From Rhizobium sp. GN54 (GTDB taxonomy: Bacteria; Pseudomonadota; Alphaproteobacteria; Rhizobiales; Rhizobiaceae), in assembly GCF_021026345.1 (NCBI RefSeq), contig NZ_JAJNCZ010000008.1:124001-188000 (forward strand): a DNA stretch of 64,000 nucleotides, given 5' to 3'. Position numbers and translations under genes: made by a program. Every line of letters begins with the position of its first letter. Position 1 is the first letter of the stretch. The notes below the pieces were generated by a model, which worked only from the letters and a program-made list of their open reading frames with translations, was not told where the DNA came from and ran no database searches. Positions 18,732 through 28,630 of the stretch are shown one piece after another.

Positions 18732-20600
18732 ATGGTCCTGCGCGCGCTCTTCTCCTACTTCGAAAACTGGATCAGGCCGTTCGCGCGGACCGAGGATCTG
18801 CGCCCGCCCTCAGGCCTGATCGGCTTCACCGCGTTCTACGTGCGCCAGGCGCCGGGGCCGTTCGTGGCCATGCTGATCCTCGGCGGGCTGACGGCGGCGA
18901 TCGAGGCGGCGACCTTCTGGTTCGTCGGGCGGGTCGTCGACATCCTGGCGAGCGTGAAGCCGGAGGACGGCTGGGGCGGCCTGATCGCCGGGCACGGCTA
19001 CGAACTGCTGGCGATGCTGGCGCTGATCGGCATCGTCCGCTTCGCCGTCACCTTCCTGACGGCGCTGTTCGACCAGCAGGTCATCACCCAGGGCTTCTAC
19101 AACATGGTGCGCTGGCAGTCCTATGCGCATGTTGCCCGCCAGTCGCTCTCCTTCTTCCAGAACGATTTTTCCGGACGGATCGTCACCAAGGTCTGGTCGG
19201 CCGGACAGGCGACGGGGGACGTCATCACCTCGTTCATGGAAAGCGTCTGGTTCGTGACGATCTACGCGGCCTCGACGCTGGTGCTGATCGGCGGGCTGGA
19301 CCTGCGGCTGGCTTTGATCATCTGCGTCTGGATCGGCGTCTTTTCGCTGCTGGCACGCTTCTTCGTGCCGCGCATCCGCTACCATTCGAAGGAATCGGCC
19401 GAGGCTGCCTCGATGCTGAACGGCCGCATGGTCGATGCCTATTCCAACATCCAGACGCTCAAGCTGTTCGGCCGCGACGACGTCAACGACCGCTACATGC
19501 TGCAGGGCTTCGAGACCTACCAGGAGACGATCCGGCGCTTTGCCCGGTTCCTCACCGGCGTGCGCGCCTCGATGGCGCTGCTGTCGGGCATCATGATCGT
19601 TTCGATGGGCGTGCTCTGCATCCACCTCTGGCTCGCCTCCTCGATCACCTCGGGTGCCGTCGCCTTCACTATGGCGCTGGTGCTGCGGCTCAATTTCCTG
19701 CTCAACCGGCTGATGACGCAATTGAACAACATCATGCGCAACATCGGCACGATCCAGAATTCGGCCGAGCTGATCTCTCAGCCGATCGGCCTGGTCGACC
19801 GGCCGGATGCCCGGCCGCTGGCGGTGAGCCGGCCGGAGATTCGCTTCGAGAACATCCGTTTCCACTACGGCCGCGAATCGGGCGTGATCGAGAACCTGTC
19901 GCTGACCATCAAGCCGGGCGAGAAGGTGGGCATCGTCGGCCGCTCGGGCGCCGGAAAGTCGACGCTGGTCAACCTGCTCCTGCGCTTCTACGAGCTGGAG
20001 GGCGGGCGCATCCTCGTCGCCGGCCAGGACATCGCGGCGGTGACGCAGGAGAGCCTGCGCGCGAATATCGGCATGGTGAGCCAGGATACCGCGCTGCTGC
20101 ACCGCTCGATCCGCGACAACATCCTGTTCGGCAAGGCCGATGCCAGCGAGGCGGAAATGATCGAGGCCGCCGCCGAGGCGGAGGCCAACGAGTTCATCCT
20201 GCGGCTGGAGGACCAGCGCGGACGCCGCGGCTACGACGCCCATGTCGGCGAGCGCGGGGTGAAGCTCTCCGGCGGCCAGCGCCAGCGGATCGCGATCGCC
20301 CGCGTCATGCTGAAGGACGCGCCGATCCTCGTCCTCGACGAGGCGACGTCGGCGCTCGATTCGGAAGTCGAGGCGGCGATCCAGTCCAACCTCTCCCGGC
20401 TGATGCACGGCAAGACCGTGCTTGCGATCGCCCACAGGCTCTCCACCATCGCCGCCCTCGACCGCCTGGTGGTGATGGACCGCGGCCACATCGTCGAGCA
20501 GGGATCGCATGCCGAACTCGTCGCCAAAGGCGGCATCTACGCCGAGCTGTGGGCACGCCAGTCCGGCGGATTCCTCGCCCAGGATGCCGCGGCGGAGTAG
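18732..20600 (+). CDS. ABC exporter, fused permease and ATPase (second of a tandem pair)
   Basis: This 622-residue half-transporter is paralogous to its neighbour, with the same order of six membrane helices then ATPase. Walker A is GRSGAGKSTLVNLLLRFYEL, the signature is LSGGQRQRIAIARV, and the closing segment (IYAELWARQSGGF) nearly repeats the end of the upstream protein. The pair may form a heterodimeric exporter. All catalytic motifs are intact in both copies, so there is no sign of a degenerate nucleotide site. It ends only 2 bp from the convergent hepT stop. Confidence 0.93.
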   Translation: MVLRALFSYFENWIRPFARTEDLRPPSGLIGFTAFYVRQAPGPFVAMLILGGLTAAIEAATFWFVGRVVDILASVKPEDGWGGLIAGHGYELLAMLALIGIVRFAVTFLTALFDQQVITQGFYNMVRWQSYAHVARQSLSFFQNDFSGRIVTKVWSAGQATGDVITSFMESVWFVTIYAASTLVLIGGLDLRLALIICVWIGVFSLLARFFVPRIRYHSKESAEAASMLNGRMVDAYSNIQTLKLFGRDDVNDRYMLQGFETYQETIRRFARFLTGVRASMALLSGIMIVSMGVLCIHLWLASSITSGAVAFTMALVLRLNFLLNRLMTQLNNIMRNIGTIQNSAELISQPIGLVDRPDARPLAVSRPEIRFENIRFHYGRESGVIENLSLTIKPGEKVGIVGRSGAGKSTLVNLLLRFYELEGGRILVAGQDIAAVTQESLRANIGMVSQDTALLHRSIRDNILFGKADASEAEMIEAAAEAEANEFILRLEDQRGRRGYDAHVGERGVKLSGGQRQRIAIARVMLKDAPILVLDEATSALDSEVEAAIQSNLSRLMHGKTVLAIAHRLSTIAALDRLVVMDRGHIVEQGSHAELVAKGGIYAELWARQSGGFLAQDAAAE

Positions 20601-20602
20601 CG

Positions 20603-20947
20603 CTACCGGTCGGATCGCAGAAGCTGCTCCACCGCCGATCGCAGCAAGGCCAGGTCGCCGCCCGAGCGGATGTTCCAGAGCACTTCGGTATCGATCTGCT
20701 GGTAGGCGTGCCGCAGGTGATTGCCGATGTCGGCAATCCGGCGCCAGGGAATGTCGGGGAAAGCCTCCTTCAGGCTGGGCGGAACATGGCGGGACGCCTC
20801 GCTCAGAATCTCCAGGAAGCGTTCATAGGCTGCACGCAGGTACCGATCGTCGTTCAGGTCTTCGAGCGTCTTGTCCGCGAGCATTCCTTCGATCTGTTCG
20901 ATCGCGTCCAGCATGTCCCTGAGCCGGCGTTCCGCCCGGTCGGCCAT
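20603..20947 (-). CDS. hepT: HepT-like (DUF86) ribonuclease toxin
   Basis: This is a 114-residue all-helical HEPN-type protein, the toxin of a MntA/HepT module. Near residue 80 the motif reads IGNHLRHAYQQID. Classical HepT has R-x4-6-H-x-Y; here the arginine usually before the asparagine is glycine, while H and Y remain and an arginine sits next to the histidine. The tyrosine is the known target of adenylylation by MntA. It shares one base with the upstream mntA stop region and converges on the ABC exporter with a 2-bp gap. Confidence 0.9.
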   Translation of the reverse strand: MADRAERRLRDMLDAIEQIEGMLADKTLEDLNDDRYLRAAYERFLEILSEASRHVPPSLKEAFPDIPWRRIADIGNHLRHAYQQIDTEVLWNIRSGGDLALLRSAVEQLLRSDR

Positions 20948-21243
20948 CAGAAAATCTCGACGATATCGGTCTGAATGGTCTTGCGGAAGTCCTCGTCGAG
21001 GCTGCGTCGCAAGACGGCGTTCGAGGTGAGGCCGGTGGCGTCGGCGACGATGTGCTCCACCCCGACGAGGTTCAGGAGCGAAAAGGAACTGCCCGGCGTG
21101 ACGTCGATCAGGATGTCGATGTCGCTATCCCGGCGGTTGTTTCCCCGCGCGCGCGAGCCGAACAGGGCCAGATGCGTCACGCCCTCCGCTTCGAGGTCCG
21201 GCTTGACCTGTTCGATCAGCTTTATGATCTCTTTCCTGTCCAT
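20947..21243 (-). CDS. mntA: MntA-like nucleotidyltransferase antitoxin
   Basis: This is a 98-residue minimal nucleotidyltransferase. The active-site motif GSRARGNNRRDSDIDILID (G-S-x-A-R-G ... S-D-I-D) near residue 30 keeps both metal-binding aspartates. In studied pairs MntA neutralises HepT by adding AMP units to a HepT tyrosine. It is the first gene of the module and overlaps hepT. The pair lies between the ABC exporters and petABC, and probably arrived there as a mobile module (inference). Confidence 0.92.
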   Translation of the reverse strand: MDRKEIIKLIEQVKPDLEAEGVTHLALFGSRARGNNRRDSDIDILIDVTPGSSFSLLNLVGVEHIVADATGLTSNAVLRRSLDEDFRKTIQTDIVEIF

Positions 21244-21538
21244 GGATGCAGCCTATCCGATGCGGCGCGGCCTTGCCATAGGGGCATCGCCTGCCGGCGA
21301 GCCTGCGCTTGCCTCGCACCATGTCCGGCACCGCGCCCAATGCGTCAATGAAAACACACGTATGGCTTTTCCCGCGACATTGTGCCCACCAAGCCCCGCC
21401 AAGGCTGGACATATTTGCCGATCAAGCATAGAACCCGCCCGATTGGCGGGGAATCTATGGCCGCATTGTGTCCGGATTTCCGGGTGCAGAGAGGCAGTTG
21501 CGGTTCGCCGCGGAGTTGCTGGAGAGGATGGTCAGGTC

Positions 21539-22117
21539 GTGAGCGAACACGAAACTACAGGCGGTACAGCGGGCGAGCCCTCGCGTCGCGATTTTCTTTA
21601 CCTTACGACCGGAATGGCCGGCGTCGTCGGCGCTGCGGCCGTTGCCTGGCCGTTCATCGACCAGATGCGCCCGGACGCCTCGACGCTGGCGCTCGCCTCG
21701 ATCGAAGTCGACGTCTCGAGCCTGACGCCCGGCATGTCGCTGACGGCGAAATGGCGCGGCAAGCCGATCTTCATCCGCAACCGCACCGACGCGGAAGTCG
21801 ACGAAGCGAAGTCCGTTCCGATGGCCGAGCTGAAGGATCCGGTCGCGCGCAACGCGAACGTTCCCGCCGATGCCGAGGCGACCGACCTCGATCGTTCCGC
21901 CGGCGAGGGCAAGGAAAACTGGATCGTCATGATCGGTTCGTGCACCCATCTCGGCTGCGTGCCGCTCGGCCAGGCCGGGGATTTCGGCGGGTGGTTCTGT
22001 CCCTGCCATGGCTCGCACTACGATACTGCGGGCCGTATCCGAAAAGGTCCGGCGCCGGAGAACCTCCACGTGCCGACCTATTCATTCGTGTCAGACACCG
22101 TTATCCGGATCGGTTGA
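21539..22117 (+). CDS. petA: Ubiquinol-cytochrome c reductase, Rieske iron-sulfur subunit
   Basis: This is a 192-residue Rieske protein. The N-terminal membrane anchor has a twin-arginine-like start ([20 protein letters not shown]). The [2Fe-2S] ligands are CTHLGC and CPCHGSHYD. It passes electrons from ubiquinol to cytochrome c1 in the bc1 complex at the inner membrane. A GTG at 21539 is the start: the nearest ATG (21528) is out of frame and homology begins at SEHET. First gene of petABC. Confidence 0.97.
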   Translation: MSEHETTGGTAGEPSRRDFLYLTTGMAGVVGAAAVAWPFIDQMRPDASTLALASIEVDVSSLTPGMSLTAKWRGKPIFIRNRTDAEVDEAKSVPMAELKDPVARNANVPADAEATDLDRSAGEGKENWIVMIGSCTHLGCVPLGQAGDFGGWFCPCHGSHYDTAGRIRKGPAPENLHVPTYSFVSDTVIRIG

Positions 22118-22131
22118 GGGGAACACCGAAT

Positions 22132-23406
22132 ATGAGTGCTGAGCATTCCACGTACCAGCCGACCACCGGCATCGAGAAATGGGTCGATTCGCGCCTGCCT
22201 TTGCCGCGCATGATCCATGACAGCTTCGTCTCCTACCCCGTTCCGCGCAACCTGAACTACGCCTACACGTTCGGCGCCATGCTTTCGGTCATGCTGATCG
22301 CCCAGATCCTGACCGGCATCGTGCTGGCCATGCACTATGTGGCCAGCACCGGCGAGGCGTTCAACTCGGTCGAAAAGATCATGCGCGACGTCAACCACGG
22401 TTGGCTGCTGCGCTACATGCACGCCAACGGCGCATCCTTCTTCTTCATCGCGGTCTACCTCCACATCGCCCGCGGCCTCTACTACGGCTCCTACAAGGCG
22501 CCGCGCGAGATCCTGTGGATCCTCGGCGTCGTCATCTATCTGCTGATGATGGCGACCGGCTTCATGGGCTACGTGCTGCCCTGGGGCCAGATGTCCTTCT
22601 GGGGCGCGACCGTCATCACCGGCTTCTTCTCGGCCTTCCCGCTGGTGGGTGAGTGGATCCAGCAGTTCCTGCTCGGCGGCTTCGCCGTCGACCAGCCGAC
22701 GCTGAACCGCTTCTTCTCGCTGCACTACCTGCTGCCGTTCATGATCGCCGGCGTCGTCGTCCTGCACATCTGGGCGCTGCATGTGGTCGGCCAGACCAAC
22801 CCGACCGGCGTCGAGGTGAAGTCCAAGACCGACACCGTCGCGTTCACGCCCTATGCGACGCTGAAGGACGCGCTCGGCGTCTCGATCTTCCTGATCGTGT
22901 TCGCCTGGTTCATCTTCTACATGCCGAACTATCTCGGCCATCCGGACAACTACATCCCTGCCGATCCGCTGAAGACGCCCGCCCACATCGTTCCGGAATG
23001 GTACTACTTGCCGTTCTACGCGATGCTGCGCGCCATCACCTTCAACATCGGCCCGATCGACAGCAAGCTCGGCGGCGTCCTGGTGATGTTCGGCTCGATC
23101 ATCGTCCTGTTCTTCCTGCCCTGGCTCGACACCTCGAAGGTCCGTTCGGCCGTGTACCGTCCGTGGTACAAGCTGTTCTTCTGGCTGTTCGTCGCCAACG
23201 CCATCATGCTCGGCTGGCTCGGCGCCATGCCGGCAGAAGGCATCTACGTCATCCTTTCGCAGCTCGGCACGCTCTACTACTTCGGTTTCTTCCTCGTCAT
23301 CATGCCGGTCCTCGGCCTGATCGAGACCCCGAAGCGCATTCCGAACTCCATCACGGAAGCGGTTCTGGAAAAGAAGAACGCCACCGCAACGCTGGCCAAG
23401 GCCTGA
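22132..23406 (+). CDS. petB: Cytochrome b subunit of the bc1 complex
   Basis: This is a 424-residue integral membrane protein with about eight helices. Haem-ligating histidines lie in the [15 protein letters not shown] and [13 protein letters not shown] segments and in the paired helix ([11 protein letters not shown]...[12 protein letters not shown]). The quinol-site PEWYY motif is present ([15 protein letters not shown]). It forms the Qo and Qi sites. The ATG at 22132 is 14 nt after the petA stop, so the genes are co-transcribed. Confidence 0.98.
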   Translation: MSAEHSTYQPTTGIEKWVDSRLPLPRMIHDSFVSYPVPRNLNYAYTFGAMLSVMLIAQILTGIVLAMHYVASTGEAFNSVEKIMRDVNHGWLLRYMHANGASFFFIAVYLHIARGLYYGSYKAPREILWILGVVIYLLMMATGFMGYVLPWGQMSFWGATVITGFFSAFPLVGEWIQQFLLGGFAVDQPTLNRFFSLHYLLPFMIAGVVVLHIWALHVVGQTNPTGVEVKSKTDTVAFTPYATLKDALGVSIFLIVFAWFIFYMPNYLGHPDNYIPADPLKTPAHIVPEWYYLPFYAMLRAITFNIGPIDSKLGGVLVMFGSIIVLFFLPWLDTSKVRSAVYRPWYKLFFWLFVANAIMLGWLGAMPAEGIYVILSQLGTLYYFGFFLVIMPVLGLIETPKRIPNSITEAVLEKKNATATLAKA

Positions 23407-23434
23407 TCGCGACGCGACGAAAGGAACCGAAAAA

Positions 23435-24310
23435 ATGAAAAAGCTTGTTGCAAGCATCCTGTCGCTCGCAGTCGCAGCCGGCCTTGGTGTCTCGATCGCG
23501 ACCGCCCAGGAGGACCATGCCGCCGGCGGTGCGGAAGCCGAACACGCGACCCAGCACTTCCCGATCAATCACCCGCGCGAGCAGGAGTGGTCATTCGCCG
23601 GCCCGTTCGGCACGTACGACCGGGGCCAGCTGCAGCGCGGCCTGAAGGTCTACACCGAGGTCTGCGCGGCCTGTCACTCGATGGACCTCGTCGCCTTCCG
23701 CACGCTCGGAGACCTCGGCTATTCGGATGCGCAGGTGAAGACGTTCGCCGCGAACTACGAGGTGGAGGACGGCCCGAACGCCGATGGCGAGATGTTCACC
23801 CGCCCGGCGATCCCGTCCGACCGCTTCCCGTCGCCGTTCCCGAACCACGAGGCGGCAGCAGCGGCCAACAACGGCGCGGCGCCGCCGGACTTCTCGCTGA
23901 TCGCGAAAGCCCGCGGCATCACCCGCGGCTTCCCGCAGTTCGTGTTCGACATCTTCACGCAGTATCAGGAAGGCGGGCCGGACTATATCTACTCGCTCCT
24001 GACCGGCTACCAGGATCCGCCGGCCGGCGTCGAAGTAGCCGAGGGCACGCACTACAATCCCTACTTCGCCAACGCCGCGGCGCTGGCCATGGCGGCGCCG
24101 CTCTCCGACGACCAGGTCACCTATGACGATGGCGCGCCGCAGACGGTCGACCAATATGCCCACGACGTATCCGCCTTCCTGATGTGGGCTGCCGAGCCGC
24201 ACCTGGAGGCGCGCAAGCGCACCGGCTTCATGGTGATGGTCTTCCTGGTGATCTTCACCGGCCTGATCTACCTGACCAAGAAATCGGTCTACGCGAACAA
24301 GGAACACTGA
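23435..24310 (+). CDS. petC: Cytochrome c1
   Basis: This is a 291-residue haem protein. It has an N-terminal signal peptide ([20 protein letters not shown]...TAQ), the haem c motif CAACH near residue 75, a methionine-ligand region and a C-terminal membrane anchor ([19 protein letters not shown]). It takes electrons from the Rieske cluster and hands them to soluble cytochrome c. It is the last gene of petABC and is followed by a textbook terminator. Confidence 0.97.
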   Translation: MKKLVASILSLAVAAGLGVSIATAQEDHAAGGAEAEHATQHFPINHPREQEWSFAGPFGTYDRGQLQRGLKVYTEVCAACHSMDLVAFRTLGDLGYSDAQVKTFAANYEVEDGPNADGEMFTRPAIPSDRFPSPFPNHEAAAAANNGAAPPDFSLIAKARGITRGFPQFVFDIFTQYQEGGPDYIYSLLTGYQDPPAGVEVAEGTHYNPYFANAAALAMAAPLSDDQVTYDDGAPQTVDQYAHDVSAFLMWAAEPHLEARKRTGFMVMVFLVIFTGLIYLTKKSVYANKEH

Positions 24311-24328
24311 ACGGTTCCGGCAGAAACG

Positions 24329-24359
24329 AAAAAAGGCGGCCCCACCGGCCGCCTTTTTT
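24329..24359 (+). terminator. Rho-independent terminator of petABC
   Basis: GGCGGCC (24335-24341) and GGCCGCC (24347-24353) pair across a CCACC loop. The stem is extended by A6 on the left and T6 on the right, giving the U tract. Confidence 0.93.
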
Positions 24360-24440
24360 GATTGTGCAGTGAACTCTGCCCTTGCATTTGCCGGTCGTTG
24401 CCCATCTTTTCTTTGCCGACTTGCCATACGGACCTATTTC

Positions 24441-24983
24441 ATGACCACCCTCCAGGACGAACTGATCGCTTCCATCCGCAACATCCCGGACTATCCGAAG
24501 CCCGGCATCATGTTCCGCGACATCACCACGCTGCTCGGCAATCCGCGGGCGTTCCGGCGGGCGGTCGATGAGCTGGTCCACCCCTATGCGGGCCTGGGGA
24601 TCGCCCATGTGGTGGGGATCGAGGCGCGGGGCTTCATCCTTGGCGGCGCGATGGCGCACCAGCTGTCGAGCGGCTTCATCCCGATCCGCAAGAAGGGGAA
24701 GCTGCCGCGCGAGACCGTGCGCATCGCCTACAGCCTCGAATACGGCGTCGACGAGATGGAGGTGCACAAGGATGCACTGAAGCCCGGCGACAAGGTGATC
24801 CTGGTGGATGATCTGATCGCCACCGGGGGCACGGCGGTGGCGGCGGTGAAGCTGCTGCGCCAGCTCGGAGCCGATATCGTCGCCGCCTGCTTCGTCATCG
24901 ACCTGCCGGAACTCGGCGGACGGGCGAAGCTGGAGGCGATGGACGTCGAGGTGCGCACGCTGGTGGCCTACGAGGGCCACTGA
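24441..24983 (+). CDS. apt: Adenine phosphoribosyltransferase
   Basis: This is a 180-residue type I phosphoribosyltransferase. It has the Apt N-terminal signature ([20 protein letters not shown]), the [11 protein letters not shown] segment, and the PRPP loop [14 protein letters not shown] near residue 120. It salvages adenine to AMP. The start at MTTLQDEL fits family length; the frame is open upstream but overlaps the petC terminator region. Confidence 0.97.
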   Translation: MTTLQDELIASIRNIPDYPKPGIMFRDITTLLGNPRAFRRAVDELVHPYAGLGIAHVVGIEARGFILGGAMAHQLSSGFIPIRKKGKLPRETVRIAYSLEYGVDEMEVHKDALKPGDKVILVDDLIATGGTAVAAVKLLRQLGADIVAACFVIDLPELGGRAKLEAMDVEVRTLVAYEGH

Positions 24984-25052
24984 CGCCACTCTTGTTCGGC
25001 TTGCGTCAAAGGCTACGCCGACATTGGAAGGTGATGGCGGCCGAGCGGGCCG

Positions 25053-25298
25053 TCACAGGCGCCCGTCGCGGATAGAGATGAGGATAAGAAGGGCTGCCAT
25101 GGTGGTGACATTGAGCAAGCCTAGAGCCAGCAGCAGCCTGGCCATGCGTTTTCTTTGGATGAAGAAGAACGACATATAGTTCGGATCGCGCCTCATCAGC
25201 GGATAGTCCTTTGAGGCGACATACCAGACAGATCCGATGAAGCTTGCTACGCCAAGCAGCAAGCAAAGGCCAAGAAGATCGACAATCGTTGCGAGCAT
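25053..25298 (-). CDS. Small hypothetical membrane protein
   Basis: This 81-residue product has two hydrophobic segments: VDLLGLCLLLGVASFIGSVWYV near the N-terminus and LLLALGLLNVTTMAALLILI near the C-terminus. A basic middle (FFFIQRKRMAR) separates them. No family was recognised. GGAAA lies five bases before the ATG. The local base composition is lower in GC than the neighbours, which may point to later acquisition. Confidence 0.55.
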   Translation of the reverse strand: MLATIVDLLGLCLLLGVASFIGSVWYVASKDYPLMRRDPNYMSFFFIQRKRMARLLLALGLLNVTTMAALLILISIRDGRL

Positions 25299-25338
25299 GC
25301 GGTTTCCAACATTGCCTTCGATGAAGACGATCAGGCGA

Positions 25339-25806
25339 TCAGGCGAACTCCATCACCGTGCTTTCGAAGCGGATCACCGGTTCGCCGTTCTGGTTGACGC
25401 CCTCGCACAGGATCGTGTCGATCAGCCGGCCGGGGCGGGAGGCCTGCTCGCGCGTTTCGAGCAGCGTCACGGAATAGGTGATCGTGTCGCCGGCGAAGAC
25501 CGGCCTGAACCAGCGCAGGTCGCGGAAGCCGTGCGCGGGGCCGAGTTCGGGCGGAACCTTGCCCTCCTTCTTCAGCCGGACGTATTCGGCGGTCCAGAAG
25601 GCGACGAAGGTCTTCATCCAGCCGGCGCAGGTGTGCCAGCCGGAGGCGCAGAGGCCGCCGAACAGCGAATGCCTGGCCGCTTCCGGATCGACGTGGAAGG
25701 GCTGCGGATCGAACTGGCGCGCATAGCGGATGATGTCCTCTGCCGTGAAGAGATGCGATCCGAGGACTGTCTTGCCACCGACCGGATAGAGTTCAGCCAT
25801 GCGCAT
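25339..25806 (-). CDS. MaoC-like (R)-specific hydratase, downstream copy
   Basis: This is a 155-residue hot-dog fold protein. The hydratase motif is FTAEDIIRYARQFDPQPFHVD near residue 20, with the catalytic D and H of the D-P-x-x-x-H pattern, followed by GLCASGWHTCA. MaoC-type proteins hydrate enoyl-CoA thioesters. The start at 25806 has GGAGG nine bases upstream. It overlaps the end of the paralogous gene before it by 14 nt. Confidence 0.88.
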   Translation of the reverse strand: MRMAELYPVGGKTVLGSHLFTAEDIIRYARQFDPQPFHVDPEAARHSLFGGLCASGWHTCAGWMKTFVAFWTAEYVRLKKEGKVPPELGPAHGFRDLRWFRPVFAGDTITYSVTLLETREQASRPGRLIDTILCEGVNQNGEPVIRFESTVMEFA

Positions 25807-26260
25807 CGGCGGCGGCCTCCGTTGCCTTGACGCGGATCATGTTGGCGTAGTCGCAGACGGCGACCGTTTCGCCGCGCTGGTTGGTGACGTCCGCGACGAA
25901 GCGCACGATGCCGATCTCGGGCCGGGAGCGCGAGACGCGCGCCTCGACCACGCGGCAATGGCCGGAGAGCGTGTCGCCGGCAAGGACCGGCCGCTTCCAT
26001 TCCATGCTCTGCACGCCGGGCGAGCCTTCGCCGGCGGTCCTGTCGATGTAGCTCTCGCACAGCATCCGCATCATGACGGCGCAGGTGTGCCAGCCGGAGG
26101 CGGCGAGCCCGCCGAGCACGCTGGCCTTGCCGGCCGCCTCGTCGACATGCATCGGCTGCGGGTCGAACTCGGTTGCAAAAGCCACGATCTCTTCGGCCGT
26201 CATCACCCGGCTCGGGAAGTCGAACCGCCGGCCGACCGGAAAATCTTCGAAACAGAGCAA
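25793..26260 (-). CDS. MaoC-like (R)-specific hydratase, upstream copy
   Basis: This is a hot-dog fold protein of about 155 residues, paralogous to the next gene. It carries MTAEEIVAFATEFDPQPMHVD and GLAASGWHTCA, so the catalytic D/H pair is kept. The TTG at 26260 was chosen because AAGGAGG stands seven bases before it; an ATG at 26302 is possible but lacks a site. The two overlapping genes of equal length suggest a heteromeric hydratase acting on one acyl-CoA substrate (inference). Confidence 0.85.
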   Translation of the reverse strand: MLCFEDFPVGRRFDFPSRVMTAEEIVAFATEFDPQPMHVDEAAGKASVLGGLAASGWHTCAVMMRMLCESYIDRTAGEGSPGVQSMEWKRPVLAGDTLSGHCRVVEARVSRSRPEIGIVRFVADVTNQRGETVAVCDYANMIRVKATEAAADAHG

Positions 26261-26334
26261 GTGCAAACCTCCTTGGCCGGACAGATGCGGCTGGCATTGC
26301 ATAGCAGAAAACGATACCACCGGTCTTGCAATCA

Positions 26335-27474
26335 ATGAGCGCATCGCGCCGGAAACAGGACGGAAAAGACGTGACGAGGGAACTCGAGGAAACGCTCAGG
26401 CAGGCGGCCAGGCAGGGGATCGTCGGCGACGGCCAGGTCGCGGGGCTTGCAGCCTTCCTCGCCGCACACGGCCGCTATATCCCGGCAGCGCCTGCCCCTG
26501 CCGCCGCTGAGGGGATCGCCGATCCGCCGCGCGACATCGCCGACACGGAAGCGCCGCGCTTCGTGCGCGGGTTCCATGACGTGCTGATCACCATCGGCAT
26601 CGTCGTGGCGCTCGTCGGGCTGTCGGGGCTTGCAAGCGTGCTTGCACTTCTTCCGGCCGTCATCCTGCTGAGCGAAGTGCTGGTGCGCCGGCAGAGGCTG
26701 GCGCTGCCGGCCGTGGTGCTGACGATCGCCTTCGTGCAAGGGGCGAGCTACCTGATCGGGGCGATGATCGGCTCGGTCGCGGAGGGATGGAACACCGTCA
26801 CCTACGCCTGCGCGTTCCTGGCAGGCTTTCCAGTCCTGCTCGGCCTCTATTATTGGCGCTACCGGGTGCCGCTGTCGCTGGCGCTGACGCTGATTTCGGC
26901 CTTTGCGCTGGCGGTCCTCCTGGTCCTCGCCCTGCCTGGCCGGATTGCCGGCACCGATCAGTTCGTCGCCGAGCACAGCCTCGCTTCGGCACTGGTCTTC
27001 CTTCTGGCCGCGCTCGGCCTGTTTGCGGTCGCCATGCGCTACGACCTGTCCGATCCGCAACGGCAGACGCGCCGCTCCGACATCGCCTTCTGGCTGCACC
27101 TCGGCGCTGCCCCCTTCCTGCTCTATGCGCTGCTCGCCTTCGTCTTCCTTGACCGCTTCTCGGTGCAATGGCCGGGCGGGCAGGCGTCCCTTGCCCAGGC
27201 GGCGGTCGTCATCGCCATCGTTTCGGGCTTCATGCTCGTCGGGCTCGTGATCGACCGGCGCGCCTTCGTGACCTCGGGGCTGGTGTCGCTCGGTGCCGCG
27301 ATCTGGACGCTGCTGCGCCAGAACGCCTTCGAGGCGTCGAGCTATGTCTATGTGGCGATCCTGGCGGTGGGTGTCGTCGTGCTTGGCGTGGGCATCTTCT
27401 GGCCGGCGCTGCGGCGCCTGGTGATGGGCTTCATGCCCGAGGGCATCGCCTCGAGGCTGCACGCCGTTCATTGA
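26335..27474 (+). CDS. DUF2157-like polytopic membrane protein
   Basis: This is a protein of about 379 residues. A soluble N-terminus (RELEETLRQAARQGIVGDGQ) is followed from residue 75 by about ten hydrophobic segments. The pattern of a short helical head and repeated membrane helices resembles the DUF2157 family, of unknown function. An internal GTG at VTRELEE is an alternative start. It is divergent from the MaoC pair and converges on ychF across a strong hairpin. Confidence 0.7.
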   Translation: MSASRRKQDGKDVTRELEETLRQAARQGIVGDGQVAGLAAFLAAHGRYIPAAPAPAAAEGIADPPRDIADTEAPRFVRGFHDVLITIGIVVALVGLSGLASVLALLPAVILLSEVLVRRQRLALPAVVLTIAFVQGASYLIGAMIGSVAEGWNTVTYACAFLAGFPVLLGLYYWRYRVPLSLALTLISAFALAVLLVLALPGRIAGTDQFVAEHSLASALVFLLAALGLFAVAMRYDLSDPQRQTRRSDIAFWLHLGAAPFLLYALLAFVFLDRFSVQWPGGQASLAQAAVVIAIVSGFMLVGLVIDRRAFVTSGLVSLGAAIWTLLRQNAFEASSYVYVAILAVGVVVLGVGIFWPALRRLVMGFMPEGIASRLHAVH

Positions 27475-27485
27475 ACGTGGGCGCA

Positions 27486-27510
27486 GCCGGCGCGCGATAC
27501 CCGCGCCGGC
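27486..27510. terminator. Hairpin between convergent membrane gene and ychF
   Basis: GCCGGCGCG (27486-27494) and CGCGCCGGC (27502-27510) form a perfect 9-bp stem with a 7-nt loop, between stops at 27474 (+) and 27527 (-). No U tract is present. Confidence 0.6.
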
Positions 27511-27526
27511 ATGCCGATGGACGTAA

Positions 27527-28630
27527 TCAGGTGTTGAAGCGGAAATGGATGACGTCGCCGTCCTGGACGACGTATTCCTTGCCTTCGTCGCGGCCCTTGC
27601 CGGCTTCCTTGGCGCCGACTTCGCCCTTGTAGGCGAGGTAGTCGTCATAGGAGATGGTGAAGGCGCGGATGAAGCCGCGTTCGAAATCCGTATGGATCAC
27701 GCCGGCTGCGGCCGGCGCCTTGGTGCCGCGCACGATCGTCCAGGCGCGCGTCTCCTTGGGGCCGACGGTGAAATAGGTGATCAGGTCGAGCAGGTGGTAG
27801 CCGGCGCGGATCAGCCGGTCGAGGCCTGCCTCCTCGAGGCCGAGCGCGGACAGGAACTCGCTGGCTTCCTCTTCCGGCAACTGGGCGACTTCGGATTCGA
27901 TCGCCGCCGAGATGATCACGCATTCGGCGCCCTGTTCCTTCGCCATGGCGGCGACGGCTGCGGTGTGCTCGTTGCCGGTCGAGGCGTCGGCCTCGGCGAC
28001 GTTGCAGACGTAGAGCACGGGATGCGAGGTCAAGAGGTTGAGGCCCCTGAGGACCTCGATTTCCTCCGGTGCCAGCGTCTTCAGCAGAAGGCGGGCCGGC
28101 TTGCCCTCGTTCAGGAGCTTGATCACCGCTTCCATCACCGGCAGCTGTGCGGTCGCTTCCTTGTCCTTGCCGGTGGCGCGCTTGCGCGTCTGCTCGACGC
28201 GGCGCTCCAGGCTTTCCAGGTCGGCGAGCATCAGCTCGGTCTCGATCGTATCGGCATCGCCGACCGGATTGATGCGGCCCTCGACATGGGTGATGTCGTC
28301 GTCCTCGAAGCAGCGCAGCACGTGCACGACGGCATCGACCTCGCGAATATTGGCGAGGAACTTGTTGCCGAGGCCTTCACCCTTGGAGGCGCCGCGCACG
28401 AGGCCGGCGATGTCGACGAAGGAGATGCGCGTCGGGATGATCTCCTTCGATCCGGCGATCGCGGCGAGCTGCTGCATGCGCGGATCGGGAACGGCGACCT
28501 CACCGGTATTGGGCTCGATCGTGCAGAAGGGATAGTTGGCGGCCTGCGCGGCGGCCGTCTTGGTCAGCGCGTTGAAGAGGGTGGACTTGCCGACATTCGG
28601 CAGCCCGACGATACCGCATTTGAAACCCAT
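27527..28630 (-). CDS. ychF: Redox-regulated ATPase YchF
   Basis: This is a 367-residue Obg-family P-loop protein. G1 is [15 protein letters not shown]3 lies in [20 protein letters not shown], the NxxE-type G4 variant typical of YchF reads YVCNVAEAD, and a TGS domain occupies the last ~85 residues. YchF hydrolyses ATP and associates with ribosomes. The length is canonical. Confidence 0.97.
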   Translation of the reverse strand: MGFKCGIVGLPNVGKSTLFNALTKTAAAQAANYPFCTIEPNTGEVAVPDPRMQQLAAIAGSKEIIPTRISFVDIAGLVRGASKGEGLGNKFLANIREVDAVVHVLRCFEDDDITHVEGRINPVGDADTIETELMLADLESLERRVEQTRKRATGKDKEATAQLPVMEAVIKLLNEGKPARLLLKTLAPEEIEVLRGLNLLTSHPVLYVCNVAEADASTGNEHTAAVAAMAKEQGAECVIISAAIESEVAQLPEEEASEFLSALGLEEAGLDRLIRAGYHLLDLITYFTVGPKETRAWTIVRGTKAPAAAGVIHTDFERGFIRAFTISYDDYLAYKGEVGAKEAGKGRDEGKEYVVQDGDVIHFRFNT

